Source: Euonymus europaeus (Eukaryota > Streptophyta > Magnoliopsida > Celastrales > Celastraceae). Taken from it: 64,000 bases of DNA. Positions 12,085 through 24,259 of this stretch are shown here, piece by piece. Both the position numbers and the translations under genes were made by a program. How positions within the stretch are numbered: position 1 is the stretch's first letter; each line of letters starts with the position of its first letter. The stretch is from assembly GCA_963580455.1 (NCBI GenBank), contig OY756970.1, positions 12,276,001 to 12,340,000 of the forward strand, read 5' to 3'. Below the pieces are notes generated by a model. It was not told where the DNA came from. It saw only the letters and a program-made list of their open reading frames with translations, and made no database searches.

Positions 12085-13380
12085 ATGGACACCCGAAGAA
12101 CAACAATAGGGACTTGAGTTGTGTAGAGGAGTGGTAGGCACTACTAGGCACACTGTTAGCACTCAAGAATCGGTGCCGAGATTTGGCACAAAGATCAGAG
12201 AAAACAGGATAGTTTAAGAGGGGCTATAAGCTAAGGATGGTGGGTAGGAGAGAACTTTGGAGGTTCCTCCAGAGCAGGTGTAGGTGCAAGCACCTTTGAT
12301 AAAGCATGCCACTCCTACTGTTACTATGAGGTAGTCGGTGACGTTACAGGACTTGGCTAGTATGGTGACGAGCATAGGTCAAGTGGTGTATGCTCAGGTA
12401 GTTTGAGCACCTAAGGTACATAGTGAAGGTCAAGCATCTAGAGCTAATATTGATACACAGTTTGTGTAGAGACCCAACATAGAGATGTTTGAGGTCAATC
12501 AACTGCATAGGACAAATCCACCAATATTTTTTGCAGAAGTGCAAGAATCTGAGGACGGGGAGTGGCTACATCAACTAGGCTTGAGGTTTGACACTTTGGG
12601 TATACTAGATGATATAAGAGTGAAACTAATCTTCTATTACCTTAGAGGAGCAGCTTTGTGAGTGGTGGAACTCTTTAGACCAGTGGAAAAGTGACCTAAC
12701 TTGCTCATCATTCAAGTTGATATTCAGGTAGACGTTCGTTACCCAGACTTTTTACGAAGACCAAGCCAACCAATACTTGGATTTAGTACAAATGCCAGAT
12801 ATGACGGTGTCTCAGTACACCAAGCAGTATGATAAGTTGTATAAGTTTAGGAAGAAATTTGATCCTGATGATGAGAGCAAGGCAGAAAGGTATCGTGATT
12901 GGTTGATTCCTAGTATTGGTGAGATGATGATTGCTCCTAGGATGCAAACTTGTGATAAAGCTACAGACATGGCTCTGAAGTTAGAGCGAGGGAAGCACAA
13001 CTCCCAATAGTAATAGGGCATACAAAAGGGTGGGAAATCTACATCAGTTTGTGGTAGTTGTCAGAAGAAACACAAGATTAACTCTTACACTCAAAAGAGG
13101 GATTGGGGTAAGGCCACAGGGTGGAAAGATCACATGTTTCTAGTGCAACAAAAAGGTTCATAAGAAAAATCAGTGCAGGACTACAAGGCTGAAGTGTTTT
13201 GGCTATGGTTCGATAGGACATAAGAGGAATAAGTGTCCATTGGGTAGTGGTGGGATAAAACAAACACATGTGCTAGAACTACGACCTCCGACACCTATTC
13301 CAACTCTCCCTTCTACAACTCTAGCGGGGAGAGGGAGAGAGGATGTGAGGTGGCTCTAGGTAGCAGACAACACTGACCTA
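12085..13380 (+). pseudogene. Tekay-like gag remnant
   Basis: A candidate start ATG at 12085 gives MDTRRTT before an early stop. The best open stretch is 12777-13010, with DMTVSQYTKQYDKLYKF and a following KAERYRDWLIPSI block. These match the gag capsid C-terminal part of plant chromoviruses. A decayed zinc-knuckle region lies at about 13140-13260 (KCFGYGSIGHKRNKCPLG), where the second cysteine reads as tyrosine. Many stops are present. Confidence 0.7.
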
Positions 13381-13381
13381 T

Positions 13382-13786
13382 GTGAGAAAATTCGCATTGG
13401 GACACCAGGAGGCTCTAAAGCATCCCAATTTCGTTGGAGATACATTTATTATTTTTAATTGCTGGGCAAGGGTGTTATTTGATTTGGGAGCTACATCTTC
13501 GTTCATTACTAATTCATTGGTAAGTGCATTAGAATTAGAAATTTCATCAATAAGATATATGTTCACCATATACACCCCATTTGGGCATTTTACCTCGTTG
13601 GAGGGTATGGTGTTTGGTTTTGAGTGTCGGTTTGGGGACGTGTCTTTAATGGCTAACCTTTGTGGTATGAGTTTCACTAATTTTGATGCAATCCTTGGGA
13701 TATATTGGATGACGAAGCATCATGGCTTGATAGACTTTTGGGAAAGTAAGGTCACTTTTAGAGTACCCAAGGGAGGGGTTATTTAG
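13382..13786 (+). pseudogene. Tekay-like aspartic protease remnant
   Basis: A 134-codon open stretch has VLFDLGATSSFIT at the active-site loop (the family usually has DPGA or DSGA) and the FDAILGIYWM block that closes the retropepsin fold. It is in the right order after gag and before RT. The reading frame is open across the domain, but neighbouring domains are broken. Confidence 0.75.
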
Positions 13787-13822
13787 TTATGTCAATCGAA
13801 GGGAATTTCATGTCCTCATTTT

Positions 13823-14830
13823 ATGGAAAACCCTTCGTATCAATATTTTAGAGTCACGAGTTTGACGACTTCAACATTTAGAGCCGATTTCACTACACTT
13901 ATCAAGGCAGTGGAGGCATATATGGATATATTTTCGGAGGACTTGCCCAGATTGCCTCCAAAAATAGAGATCAATTTTTTTATTGAGCTACATTTGAATA
14001 TGAATTTCATTTCTATTCTATCATATTGAATTACTCCGAAAGAGTTGAAGGAATTGGTGACGCGATGCTAGAAGAGTTTCAGGATTAGGGGTTCATCAGG
14101 CTGAGTATGCCTCCATAAGGAGCATCAGTATTGCTTGTAAAGAAGAAGCATCAATCATGGAGGATGTGTATTAATTACTAGCAGCTAAATAAAGCTACAA
14201 TGAATAATAAGTATTCGTTACCACGTATACACTATTTGTTTGACCAGTTAAAAGGTGCTAGGCATTTCTCAGAGAAAGATTTGCGTTTGGGATAGCATCA
14301 GTTGTCGATCAGGGATGAGGATATTCCCAATACAACATTTAGGACCCGATATGGGCATTATGAGTTCATGGTGATGCCGTTTAGGTTGATAAATGCTCTG
14401 ATGGTATTTATTGACCTGATGCAAAAAGTTAATTCATCCGTTTTTGAATAAGTTTGTGGTGTTGTCTATCAATGATATCTTGATTTATTCTCTGATGGTA
14501 GAGAAGCATAAGTAACACCTGAGAATGGTGCAATAGACATTGAGGAAGAATCAATTGTATGCATAATGGAGTAAGTGTGAATTTTGGGCCACATAAGTGA
14601 AATTTCTAGGCCATGTCATCACTTAAGAAGGCGTAGCAGCTGATTACTCCATGGTTAAGTCAGTGTTGAATTTGGCGAGGCCTAAGAACGTGATAGAGAT
14701 TCAGAGAGTGTTCGCAAGATATTATTGATAATTCATTCAAGACTTCTCGTGTGTTGCCACACCAATGACACAGCTCACGCAAAAAGGGTAAACTATTTGT
14801 TTGGACAGATAAGTGTGAGCCAACGCTTAA
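13823..14830 (+). pseudogene. Tekay-like reverse transcriptase remnant
   Basis: Starts with the linker DIFSEDLPRLPP, a well-conserved gypsy phrase, then ITPKELKELV at 14030. Downstream the RT blocks are visible only by switching frames past many stops. The catalytic region near 14465 reads SINDILIY, so the F/Y-x-D-D centre is damaged (N in place of the first D). FLGHVIT at about 14605 marks the YLGH block. Confidence 0.72.
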
Positions 14831-14834
14831 GGAT

Positions 14835-15250
14835 TTGAAGAAGAGCTTGACGTCTTTGCCACTGTTAGTGGTTCCAGAGAGAGATGTTGGCCACCAAGTG
14901 TATTGCAATGTCTCTGGGGTACGTTTCGCTTATGTGTTGTTCATGATCTGTTGTAGAGTGATAGGGTATGGATCAAGGTTGTTAAAGACACACGAGAAGA
15001 ACTATGTTGTTCATGATCTAGAGTTAGCAGCAATAGTTTTCACGTTAATGCAATGGAGATACTATATCTACAAAGAAAGGTTTTGATCATAAGAGCCTCA
15101 ACTATCTATTCACCCAAAGAGAGTTGAACTAGCGACAAAGGCGATGGATGGAGTACTTGTAGGATTTTGAGTTCAGTGTGCAATACCAACCCGATAAAGC
15201 AAACATATTTAAGGATGCACTGAGCAGGAAGCACATGGTGGCTAGCTTAT
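14835..15250 (+). pseudogene. Tekay-like RNase H remnant
   Basis: 14835-15086 is open for 83 codons and includes GYGSRLLKTHEKNYVVHDLEL, the block with the conserved glutamate of gypsy RNase H. The usual catalytic C-D-A-S reads CNVS here. The QYQPDKAN...DALSRK block that ends the domain follows at about 15180-15235. Confidence 0.7.
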
Positions 15251-15289
15251 TCTTGCATGACTGGGGAATTATTGAGACAATCAACTAGT

Positions 15290-16720
15290 TCAGTTAAGAG
15301 TTATGAGGAGATGATAAAGTTTATTTGTGTAGCTTGACTTCAAGCCCTATGATGGTAAAAAAGGTTATAAAATTGAAGAACGATGATCCAACATTTGATG
15401 TGTTTGAGGAAGATTCTGGATGGGTCCGAGGGGACAACAGAGGGGTGACATATGTGGGAAGGTTAGAGGTTCCCAAACATGATTAGTAGCGACCAAAAAT
15501 CTTGAAGGAAGCATACCATTTTTGGTTTGCTATGCATCCAAAGCGTACGAAGATGTACCAAGATTTGAAGACGAATTTTTGGTAGAAGGGCATGAAGGCA
15601 GATGTGGCAAAGTGTTTCACATGCCAACATGTGAAAGCATGACATCAGCGACTAGCAGGGCTGTTGCAACCACTACTAGTAGCACAAGAGAAGTGGGAGA
15701 GAATCATGATATATTTTGTGATTACTTTTCCGATGACTTCACGATGCCATGACATTGTTTGGTTGATAGTAGATAGGTTCACAAAGTCAGCACATTTTCT
15801 TCTAATTAACATGATGGATTCGTTGGAATCTTGAGTGCATTGTATGTGATGATGATAGTGAGACTTTATAGAGTTTCATTTTCTATTGTGTCATACCGCG
15901 ATTCATGGTTTATAGGTTGATTTTGGAGTAGTTTACAATAAGCTTTGAGAACTCATTTGGACTACTCTATGGCTTATCATCCACAGAGCAACAGGCAGAA
16001 CACGCGAGAGAACCATTCAGATTCTAGAGGACATGGTTTGAGCTTGTGTAGTGGACTTTGGAGGGAGTTGGGATCAATATTTTCATTTGCCAGAGTTTGT
16101 ATATAAAAACTCATTCCAAAGTTGTGTGGGTATGACACCTTTCGAGGCTCATTATGGGAGTCCTTGTAGGTCACCTTTGTGTTGAGCTGAGGTTGGTGTG
16201 AAGGTCGTGTCGGGACCGGACATGGTCAAGAAAGCCAGAGAATTGGTCGATGAGATCAAAAAATGGCTACTCAACGTTAGAGTTGACATAAATCTTATAC
16301 TGACAGGAGAAGGACACTGTTACAGTTCACAGTGGGTGATAAAGTTTTCTTAAAGATTAGTCTAAGACACGATAGTCAATGGTATAGCAAGCAAGGGAAG
16401 TTAGCACCATGGTATGTGAGTCCGTTTGAATTCTTGAGCTTATTGGACCGATGGCGTATCATTTGGCACTTCCACCAAAGTTAGCGAAGGTTCATAATGT
16501 GTTTCATGTTTCCATGCTCTGAAAGTATGAGCCAGACCCAGTGCATGTTTTGGATTGGACTACCTTGAAAGTTGAGGAAGATAAAACATACACTCTTCAA
16601 TTAGTGAAGATCCCAGACTGATAGGAATAAAGTCAGAAGGTCGAGTGTGATACCACTAGTGAAGGTGATTTAGAGGTACTATATAGCGGAAGGGCCTACT
16701 ATAACCGACCCTAAATATTA
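15290..16720 (+). pseudogene. Tekay-like integrase and C-terminal tail remnant
   Basis: The zinc-finger part (KADVAKCFTCQHVK, about 15595-15635) precedes a broken catalytic core. At 16135-16170 the phrase TPFEAHYGSPCRSP matches the integrase end. The C-terminal module (MAYHLALPPKLAKVHNVFHV, about 16450-16510) and a tail with DPVHVLDW (about 16535) follow. No 3' LTR is recognisable after 16720, so the right end is lost. Confidence 0.7.
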
Positions 16721-17198
16721 GTATTAAAACATTTTAAGAGCCAAAAAATTGAATTTTTGGAAGTTTTGCAGTGTTAGACACGCCTAGGCGTATGCTAAGA
16801 AGGCCCATGACAAAAATGAAGGTAGGAAAATTTAGGAAAACAACCTAGGATAGTGCCTAGACGTGTAAAGTGACCACCCAGTTTAGAATTGAAAAGGAAG
16901 AAAAAATAATACTCAAAGGAGGACACATGATCGGAGGACTAACAAGTAGGTCGGAAGGCATATGATTGGGAGTCCACCAAAAGAGAAGCTAGTCATACAA
17001 GATGTCAACCATGGAGCAAAAGAGAGTTTGCAAGTCAGACTGCCGCAAATAAAATGTAGAATGAGAAAAAACCCCGAAAGTAAAAGAAGAATCAAGCACT
17101 CAAATGATTGAAGGATTTATAGACAAAGGGAACACCTACATCATTCCCCTGATGAGTTTGAGCACCAAAAGAGAGGACCCTTGGTCTTGGGGTCATGA
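16721..17198. other. Unassigned spacer between Tekay-like and Tat-like sequence
   Basis: About 480 bases. No supportable gene, LTR end or tandem repeat. It could be the 5' untranslated leader of the Tat element whose gag starts at 17199, but I cannot show that. Confidence 0.4.
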
Positions 17199-18014
17199 GT
17201 GAAGACTATAGAGCCCAACGAAGGCAGAGACCTCAATATTGTAGAGGAGGTCTATGAGTGGGCTCGGGATGTGATGGATGAAAAGATGCAGAGGGCACTC
17301 GATGTAATGATTAGAAGTCCATTCTATAATGAGATAATTAAACTGCCAGTTTTTTGTGCACTTCCAACAACTTCAATTTAGCATGTATGGCAGAAGGACG
17401 AATCCACTAGCTCATATGGAGGAATATCACAATAAAATTGTCATTTGGGCAGCCTAGGAGGATTTAATGCGTATCACTTTCTCTTAGTCTCTCGGGAGGG
17501 TAGCGTCAAGATGATTCCACCAAATCGCTGGAGGCTCAATTTATTCATAAAGGCAGTTAGCTAAGCTCTTTGTGCCTAGGTTCATACCAGGGAGAATGGA
17601 ACCAAAAACCATACGACACGTGATGAATATGAGGAAGGAAGAAACATAGTCCTTAAGGTCTTTCTAGGCCAAGTTATTCAAAGTGAAAGCAAATATCAAA
17701 TATTGTGATTTACGCTATGTAGTGGAGTCACTTAGGATGGCTCTACCTGTTGGGTACAAGCTTCGACATGCACTACCCAAGAACAAACCAACCACTATAG
17801 AAACTATGCATGAAGTGTTCATGAGATATATAAACTAGAAGAGGATACAACCATGTCGGATAGAAAGAGGCAGGATTTGAGAAGGAAAGAAGAGCCCGGT
17901 GACAAAAAGGAGAAGGAAATGCAATGATGGTGACAGAAGCGACTTTATTCAAAAAGATCAACGAGATGAGAAAACTAAAGACTTTACAACTCCAATTATG
18001 TTTTATAAACCCCT
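17199..18014 (+). pseudogene. Tat-type gag, copy 1
   Basis: Open at 17199-17381, with EEVYEWARDVMDEK and SPFYNEIIKLP, resembling the start of the gag core of Tat elements. It continues in broken frames through LAHMEEYHNKIV and a basic tail (KKDQRDEKTKDF at about 17960). It stops exactly where an LTR starts at 18015. The last ~650 bases are repeated, diverged, at 30348-31010 in the same direction on the other side of the 12.3-kb minus-strand element. Confidence 0.72.
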
Positions 18015-19123
18015 TGTCGCAACCAGTTTTGCGAAAGAAATTTTAAAGAAGTCGCCACCAATTGTAATAAGCGCAATTGGTCACCAATAAAAATAATTTG
18101 GTATACGAAAATTCAGAGAATGGGTAAGTGAGTTTGTTACGTATGGGTAAGGCACCCTACAACGTCTGTTTAAAACAATTGCCAATTTAATTTTTATCAT
18201 CTCATTAAATGATTAAGAAAATCAAGTGTGACATCTTAACAAAATATATACATGGAGTATGATAATTATTTACAAGATATACAAGTTATATTGAGAGTCT
18301 AATATTAAGGTTCGTGGGACCCGTCCATCCAATGGTTAAGTTTTCATGACACACTCTCACCTCAAGAATTTCTCTGAGGGTGCATCCAATGCATTTCCCA
18401 AATTAATTCTATCGTCTATTAAGAGTTTCAATATAATCTTTATACCTAAATAAAATATACAATATGTCTCAATTGTTTTATTGATCTTCTATGTCAGAAG
18501 TCAACGTTTCAATTGAGTGGGCTTGACTCATTAATATCGTGGCAATTTGGTGCTTAAAAGGTGCATGAGATCATTGGGGTCATTCCCGGCTTATCCAAAA
18601 ATTTTAATGATTGGATGAAAAATATCACTCAGAATAGTTTTTGATATTTTGAAATTGCATGGGATCACTAAGGCCATTCCCGGCTTGGCAAAAAATGTTT
18701 AATGATTGGATGAAAAAAAATTCACTTGGAATGAGTTTTGATATTTTGAAATTGCACGGGATCACTAGGGTCATTCCCGCTTGGCAAAAAATGTTTAATG
18801 ATTGGATGAAAACTCCCACTTGTAGTGAGTTTTGATATTCTGAAATTGCACGGGATTACTGGGGTCATTCCCCGCTTGGATTAATCATGATCGAGTTGCA
18901 TTAGAAGAAGAAGAAGAAGAAGCAGAAGAAGAATTAAAAATAAACTTAAAATAAAATGATAACTATATACATAAAAATTAAAAATACTCAATATTCTGAA
19001 TTATACCCGAACGAAAATCGAAAATAAAATTAAATAAACTTAAAATAAAATGATAACTATATACATAAAAATTAAAAATACTCAATATTCTGAATTATAC
19101 CCGAACAAAAATCGGTTACAACA
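18015..19123 (-). repeat. 3' LTR of element C (internally deleted)
   Basis: Starts TGTCGCAACCAG and ends GGTTACAACA on the + strand, with imperfect terminal inverted repeats (TGTCGCAACC against TGTTGTAACC). The first ~870 bases match the start of the LTR at 23725 and the last ~95 match its end at 30250-30347. About 1.6 kb in the middle is missing, replaced by a short GAA-rich run at 18903-18935. A 94-bp segment (starts 18941 and 19035) is tandemly doubled next to the end. Confidence 0.8.
18560..18880. repeat. ~95-bp tandem repeats inside the element C 3' LTR
   Basis: The landmark ttgatattttgaaattgca recurs at about 18641, 18738 and 18832 (spacing 97 and 94). Each unit also contains a phrase like gggatcactagggtcattcc and an aatgattggatgaa phrase. 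The same array, one or two units longer, is in the other LTR at about 24260-24750. Confidence 0.85.
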
Positions 19124-19136
19124 ACTTCCCCCCTTT
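19124..19136 (-). other. Polypurine tract of element C
   Basis: The minus strand reads AAAGGGGGGAAGT directly before the 3' LTR, the expected second-strand primer. It confirms the minus orientation given by the PBS at 23705-23722. Confidence 0.8.
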
Positions 19137-19232
19137 GTGTGTCTTTTATGAAATAAAAGTTAGACAATGGTGTGGTTAACCGGGTTTCGTAGGTGAAAAT
19201 CAAAACATGGGTGAAAAATGTTAAATTATTTT

Positions 19233-19910
19233 TTCCTTCTGATTTTAATCCGCATTATAATTTTATCCGAAATTAAAGAAAATTTTAATCGCCAAATATT
19301 TTAATCCAGAATTGAAGATAATTTTTATACCTCAAGACAATTTAATCTGAATTTAAACCACAAGATATTTTAATTCAAAGATCACTTTAATCCACAAACA
19401 AATTTAATCCACAAGTTTAATCCGCCTCATAGCTTTAACCCGAAGGCCCTTTTAATCCGAAGGCCCTTTTAATCCATAAACAAATGTAATCCTCAACTTT
19501 AATCCACATCAGGGCTTTAATCCGAAATGAAAGGCCATTTTAATCCGGAAAATGATATATATCCCATGGGATCTCATAATTTAATCCATTGTATTATTAC
19601 AATGGAATAACATATTTTATTACAATAGAATAACGTATTCCATTGTAATAATACATATTCCACTGTACTAGAATATGTTATTTCACTGTATTATTACAAT
19701 GAAATATTTCATACGTTATTTCAGTGAAATAACATATTCTATTGTAATAGTACGCATTCCACTGTAATAAAATCTGTTATTCCGTTGTATTATACAATGG
19801 AATAAATTATGGGATCCCATGAGATATAAAACGGCGTTGTTTTAATCCACAAGTTATCTTAATCCCCCACTTTAATCCGCGTAATAACTTTAATCCACAA
19901 CTTTAATTTT
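19233..19910. repeat. Degenerate TTTAATCC-motif array, interrupted by a MITE
   Basis: On the + strand the motif ttttaatcc(g/a) recurs about 15-20 times at roughly 12-25-base spacing between 19233 and 19558. It resumes at 19840-19910 after the foldback element. A near-exact doubled unit (gaaggcccttttaatcc) is near 19441-19470. In element orientation the array lies just upstream of the PPT, in the 3' untranslated region, a place where Tat/Ogre elements are known to carry tandem repeats. Confidence 0.75.
19559..19827. mobile_element. Foldback MITE, copy 1
   Basis: About 269 bp, almost wholly an inverted repeat. The left end ATATCCCATGGGATCTCAT mirrors the right end (reverse complement ATATCTCATGGGATCCCAT), and pairing continues for about 105-130 bases per arm through repeated ttacaatggaataac motifs. 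No coding capacity. It splits the TTTAATCC array. A target duplication is not clear. A second copy lies at 61305-61595, and both share about 16 bases past the right end (aaaacgg...tgtttt), so the true end may be further right. Confidence 0.8.
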
Positions 19911-19919
19911 AATATGAAA

Positions 19920-20848
19920 TTAAAAGATAGAGATCAAATTCCCTACTTCCAATTGGTCCAACCGAACCAATATTTCCAGTATAGCATCAAGGGGTGATGG
20001 CTCATTTGCCGATTGAACTGATTCTGTGGTAACACAGTTTGAGGCCGTGATTTTTGTCGTCTTTTGGCAGTTGGAGCGATGTGACCAATGCTTTGACGCC
20101 ATGTATTTTTATCCATTACAATCACCGGATATGCTAAGGAACTCATGGATAGCGGAGGGCGAATGTCTTTGCTTAACAACAATCGTGTTATAAGCCTCGA
20201 AAAATATAATCTCTCAGTCTTTGAAGTTCTGTTCCCCCACAAAATTCTTGGCTTTTATAATATTGTCCTTGTACTTCTCACCGATATTGAACCATGTGCC
20301 TTTATACATGTTGTATAGGGGCACAGAGAATGATACATGCTCGTTGTTGGCTATGATCGATAGGACAAACATTGGATTGGATGGCGCCATCCAACAACAA
20401 CATTTCTTTGGGCAGATAGACACGATGCTTAGCATTTGCATTCCTATCTCTCTTTCCTTCACACATGTCATCAATCATCTCCTTTCTGGACGCAAAGATA
20501 GACGCCTTGAAACTCATGTTGACATCATGAGTAGGAGGATATTCTAAATAGGAACAAATAACAACTGTGGTGAACTGGACTCTGATACCGGCCACATCCA
20601 CCTGATAAACAAAACGAGGTCCATTCGTTAAACTAGGCGAAAAGTCTTGAAGGGTTTCGTAACAACACCGAATTATTTGAGGATATACAAGGATATCTCC
20701 TTCCGAATATGGGTAAATCAAGAACATCATAGAATGATCCTGAATGTAGCGTAAGGCCCAACGAGTGTCAGCCTCTTTTAGGATAGCAGGATCGATCCGT
20801 CTGGGATAATCTCCGCTTTAGCAAACAATGCAATTGCTTGTGAACGGG
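19920..20848 (-). pseudogene. ORF1-type accessory protein of element C, C-terminal part
   Basis: Overlapping minus-strand stretches 20302-20730, 20214-20474 and 19943-20242 together read as one decayed protein. It includes DTRWALRYIQDH (near 20760), a block around GPRFVYQVDVAG, and ERLYFSRLITRLLLSKDI followed by a proline-rich turn. The RLYFSRLITRLL block resembles the second half of the accessory proteins often annotated as putative plant transposon protein (PF20167-like). That link is from memory and needs a profile search. The biochemical role is unknown. Frames shift at least twice. Confidence 0.55.
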
Positions 20849-21149
20849 GTGTGCAACACCCCAGCCCACAGAACACTAGATTATAGATCACATACCGGAA
20901 TGCTACCCACATCACACTCTAAACCATTAAATAAAAACCTAATTATTTCAATTAGGAGTACCCCACATTAAGACCGCATATAAATCGAGAAATTAAATAT
21001 CATTCATCAATTTAACTCAAGATAAAGAAATTACCAAAAATTAAATACATCATCATATCTCCCCTATCTGATGTGGGGTATGAGACTTCCACCCCACCTA
21101 CTATTTTTGGTCATAGCTGATGTGGGGTATGAGACTTCCACCCCACTAA
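20849..21149. repeat. Fragment with LTR-like edge and a 49-bp-spaced direct repeat
   Basis: Starts TGCAACACCCCAGCCC, like the edge of LTR families A and B, and interrupts the accessory gene. Near its right side, gatgtggggtatgagacttc is repeated with starts at 21070 and 21119. Each copy can form a GTGGGGT/ACCCCAC hairpin. No second LTR edge or target duplication is seen. Confidence 0.5.
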
Positions 21150-21571
21150 CTTTATTCCAGGTAGCGCCTGACATACACGTCATCCATGATAGTTTCAGAC
21201 TCCAGCAGGGTAGAGAAATTTTCATTGACGATGTCTAAAAGATTGAAAACAGCATTGATGTTTTTTGCCATCAAATGAGACCATCATACCCTGAACATAC
21301 ATTTATTCATATCCTACCACCGCATTAGCATAGAATTCACTTATCACTGGGACAACTGTGGGTTTTGGCTGTGCAACAAAATCCTTACAACCCCGCTCAA
21401 CAATAATTTTTGCAATTGTAGGCTCTACTGTAAAAGAAGCTTGCAAACCTCTCTCTAGAATAATTTTTCGCCCTCTTACTGATTCTGGATATTTTTTTTG
21501 ACTACTTCCTGACAGATAAAATGATTTAGATCGGTCATTTGAGGAGATTGCTCGAGTGGTCTTTTGGTAGA
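21150..21571 (-). pseudogene. ORF1-type accessory protein of element C, N-terminal part
   Basis: From ATG at 21571 the minus strand reads MSTKRPLEQSPQMTD. After frame changes it continues through ILERGLQASF, PTVVPVISEFYANAVVGYE, MVSFDGKNINAVFNLLDI and a region ending MDDVYVRRYLE. The VVPxxxEFYAN and INxxFNLxDI pattern is one I associate with the plant transposon accessory domain found in Tat/Ogre and Athila relatives (PF20167-like). Start choice is by the first ATG before the recognisable region. A stop follows the VGYE block. No catalytic motif is visible. Confidence 0.6.
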
Positions 21572-23704
21572 CATAGAGATGAGCTAAGCTGAGTTAATTC
21601 AAAATCGACCAGTGAAGTGCGAGAAGATTACTCAGTTATGAAGGATTTCAGACAAGAAATTCTTGCAGTGTAAGGGAAGGAAAAAATTTGGCAGACGACC
21701 TACTATTAAAGCTGAGTTGATGGTGGAGTGATACGACAGAAAGAGGAAGAAAAAGAAAATGGCTAGAAGATGTAAACACCAAAATGTCATAAATGAGAGA
21801 GAGGAGGCGAAAAATCAGGATACACGGTTGATTAGGTGGAAGAGATGATGAAAAATGTGGCTCAAGGTGGCGAAAGAGACAAAAAAAATCATTAAAGAAA
21901 AGTTGAAAAATTGGCAAGAAAAGTAGACAATGGAGGATGGTTGAAATGCACGCCTAAGCTAGTGGTAGGAATGGTAAGTGACTGTAAAATAACTCATTTG
22001 GCAACCAAGGGATCTGCAAACAAGGAAATAAACTCATTTAACAACATAAATTGTCTTCACACAATCAACATCATAAACTGCACATATTTTCTCCCCAACC
22101 ATTCTCATTAATGATAATATCAATTCAGGACATTTCAGCCATATTAAAATTGTCGGTCTTAATCTTACAGTCAATGCACACTATCTTCACCATTGCAATC
22201 CTCAAAGCAATCATACATGATAATAAATCTAAACATGACACGAATCACTCAATAAGTGGCCTCATAATAAAAGTAATCATTGCATTCTCCACTTGTATGA
22301 GAGCCACATATTCCTTCATAATCTGTTTGGTTTTTCCTATATCATCTCCTGAGTCATTTGACCGATATTCTCTTTCGTCATTATACCTGAGGATTCAAAT
22401 CTAACATCCCTGTCAGGGTGGCAAAAATCGTCAGATGATATCTCAAATTCATTCATATTGTCAGAGAATGATTTAACATTATTTATTGAGTGCACCCAAA
22501 ATATGTTTCATTAGGTTCATCTTTTTCATTATTGTCATTTCAATCTTCATAAATGGAATGATAGAACGCGTGAGATTTAAAATTTGGAAATGATGGGAAA
22601 ATGACAGAGAATGATTTTGAACGAAGAGCTCTATTCATGGTGATCATATAGGGACAATGAAATGATGCAACATGCAACAACCGTACTAAAAATTCATCGA
22701 AGAAAAAGTAAAGACATGCTCACTACAAAACTCAATAAGTGGTTATGAGTTAGACCACAGATGGTTGTGCATTTAGAGATTAATTATGGAGGCAATTGAT
22801 AAGAGACTGGAAATTCCCAAACTGATCCAGTTACTAAGCTCAAAAAACCAATGGGCGAGCAATGATTAGTAGTAGAGTTTTGACTTATTTATATAACAAC
22901 AACATGATGATTAAAAGTCAATACCCCTAATATTATTGATTGGAAACGCCTTTTTTATTTTAGATACAAACTTTATTAATATATGAATGATTGTGAATTT
23001 ATGTACATCCTATAAAAAACAAAAGAACTATTTTACATGTGATCGTAATGAATGACACATATATACATGGAAAAAACCTAACTAATGCATGCAAAATAAT
23101 GCATGAAATGTATATACAAACATGTGTGAACAAAAAAAGGGTACATACATGGGCATAATTTTAATTGATGTATGCAAAAATAAGAACATGAAACCTATAT
23201 GTACAATCACTACAATATATGTACGAATCAAAACAAAACAATATTTATACAACGAACACAACAATATATTTACAACAAAACAAAATGATATATACAACAC
23301 CATAAAGACATAAGGTTAGAAGTAGTTTCCTGTGTCCTATGACTATGGTCATTGGCTATGGACAATCTAGGCTCTTGACTTATCCCCCACTAGTGTCCAT
23401 TACTGGAATTAATAGTCAGGCTCCCTCTTAACAAAGGAGTGGGTCGAGTGAGGATTTTTCACGATCCTGCACGGGGATCGGAATCCTTCGAAGGTCTCGT
23501 TTACTTCATCCTCTCCTAAGGTTATTGAACCCTAGTTGTTGGACTCATGAAAAGGTATAGTGCATAATGTGTGAGGAGAATAATATAAAAAATTCACAAA
23601 ACATATCAACAACACAACATTTTAAAAAAAAATAATAATAAGAGCATATCAATCAAAAAGTTAGAAATAAAGCATCAAATATATATACATTGAAAAACTA
23701 GTTT
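21572..23704. other. Leader region of element C, no gene seen
   Basis: About 2.1 kb between the PBS and the accessory gene. Open stretches here are short and look like chance ORFs. AT-rich, with runs of tata/acaa near 23100-23300. No repeat array recognised. Confidence 0.5.
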
Positions 23705-23722
23705 TCCCCAGCAGAGTCGCCA
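23705..23722 (-). other. Primer-binding site of element C
   Basis: The + strand reads tccccagcagagtcgcca, ending in the CCA of a tRNA. The minus strand TGGCGACTCTGCTGGGGA, two bases from the LTR edge at 23725, is the PBS type I remember from Tat/Ogre elements (reported as tRNA-Arg for Ogre; the tRNA identity is from memory). Confidence 0.75.
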
Positions 23723-24259
23723 GTTGACGCAACCGGTTTTGCGAAAGAAAAATTAAAGAAGTCGCCACTAATTGTAATAGGAGCAATTGGTCACCAATAA
23801 AAATAATTTGGTCAACGAAAATTCAGAGAATGGATAAATGAGTTTGTTACGTATGGGGAAGGTGTAAGACATCCCCACAAAGTTTGTTTAAAATAGTTGT
23901 CAATTTAATTTTTATTAGCACATTAAATGATTAAGCAAATCAAGTGTGACATATTAACAAAATATATACATGGAGTATGATAATTATTTAAAAGATATAA
24001 AAGTTATAATGAGAGTCTAATATTGAGGTTCATGGGACCCTTTCATTCAATGATTAATTTTTCATGAAACACTCTCACCTCAAGAATTTCTCTGAGGGTG
24101 CATTCAATGCATTCCCCAAATTAAATCTATCGTCGGTTAAGACTTTCGATATAACTTTTATACCTAAATAAAATATACAATATGTCACAATTTTTTTATT
24201 GATCTTCTATGTTAGAAGTCAACGTTTCAATTGAGTGGGCTTGACCCATTAATATTGCA

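Noticed and set aside
13078..13269. Minus-strand ORF opposite the Tekay-like gag knuckle
   Set aside because: Antisense shadow; the + strand shows the zinc-knuckle remnant.
19600..19830. CRISPR-like array (regular short palindromic words)
   Set aside because: Eukaryotic context; the words are arms of a foldback MITE with a second copy elsewhere, and spacers are not unique.
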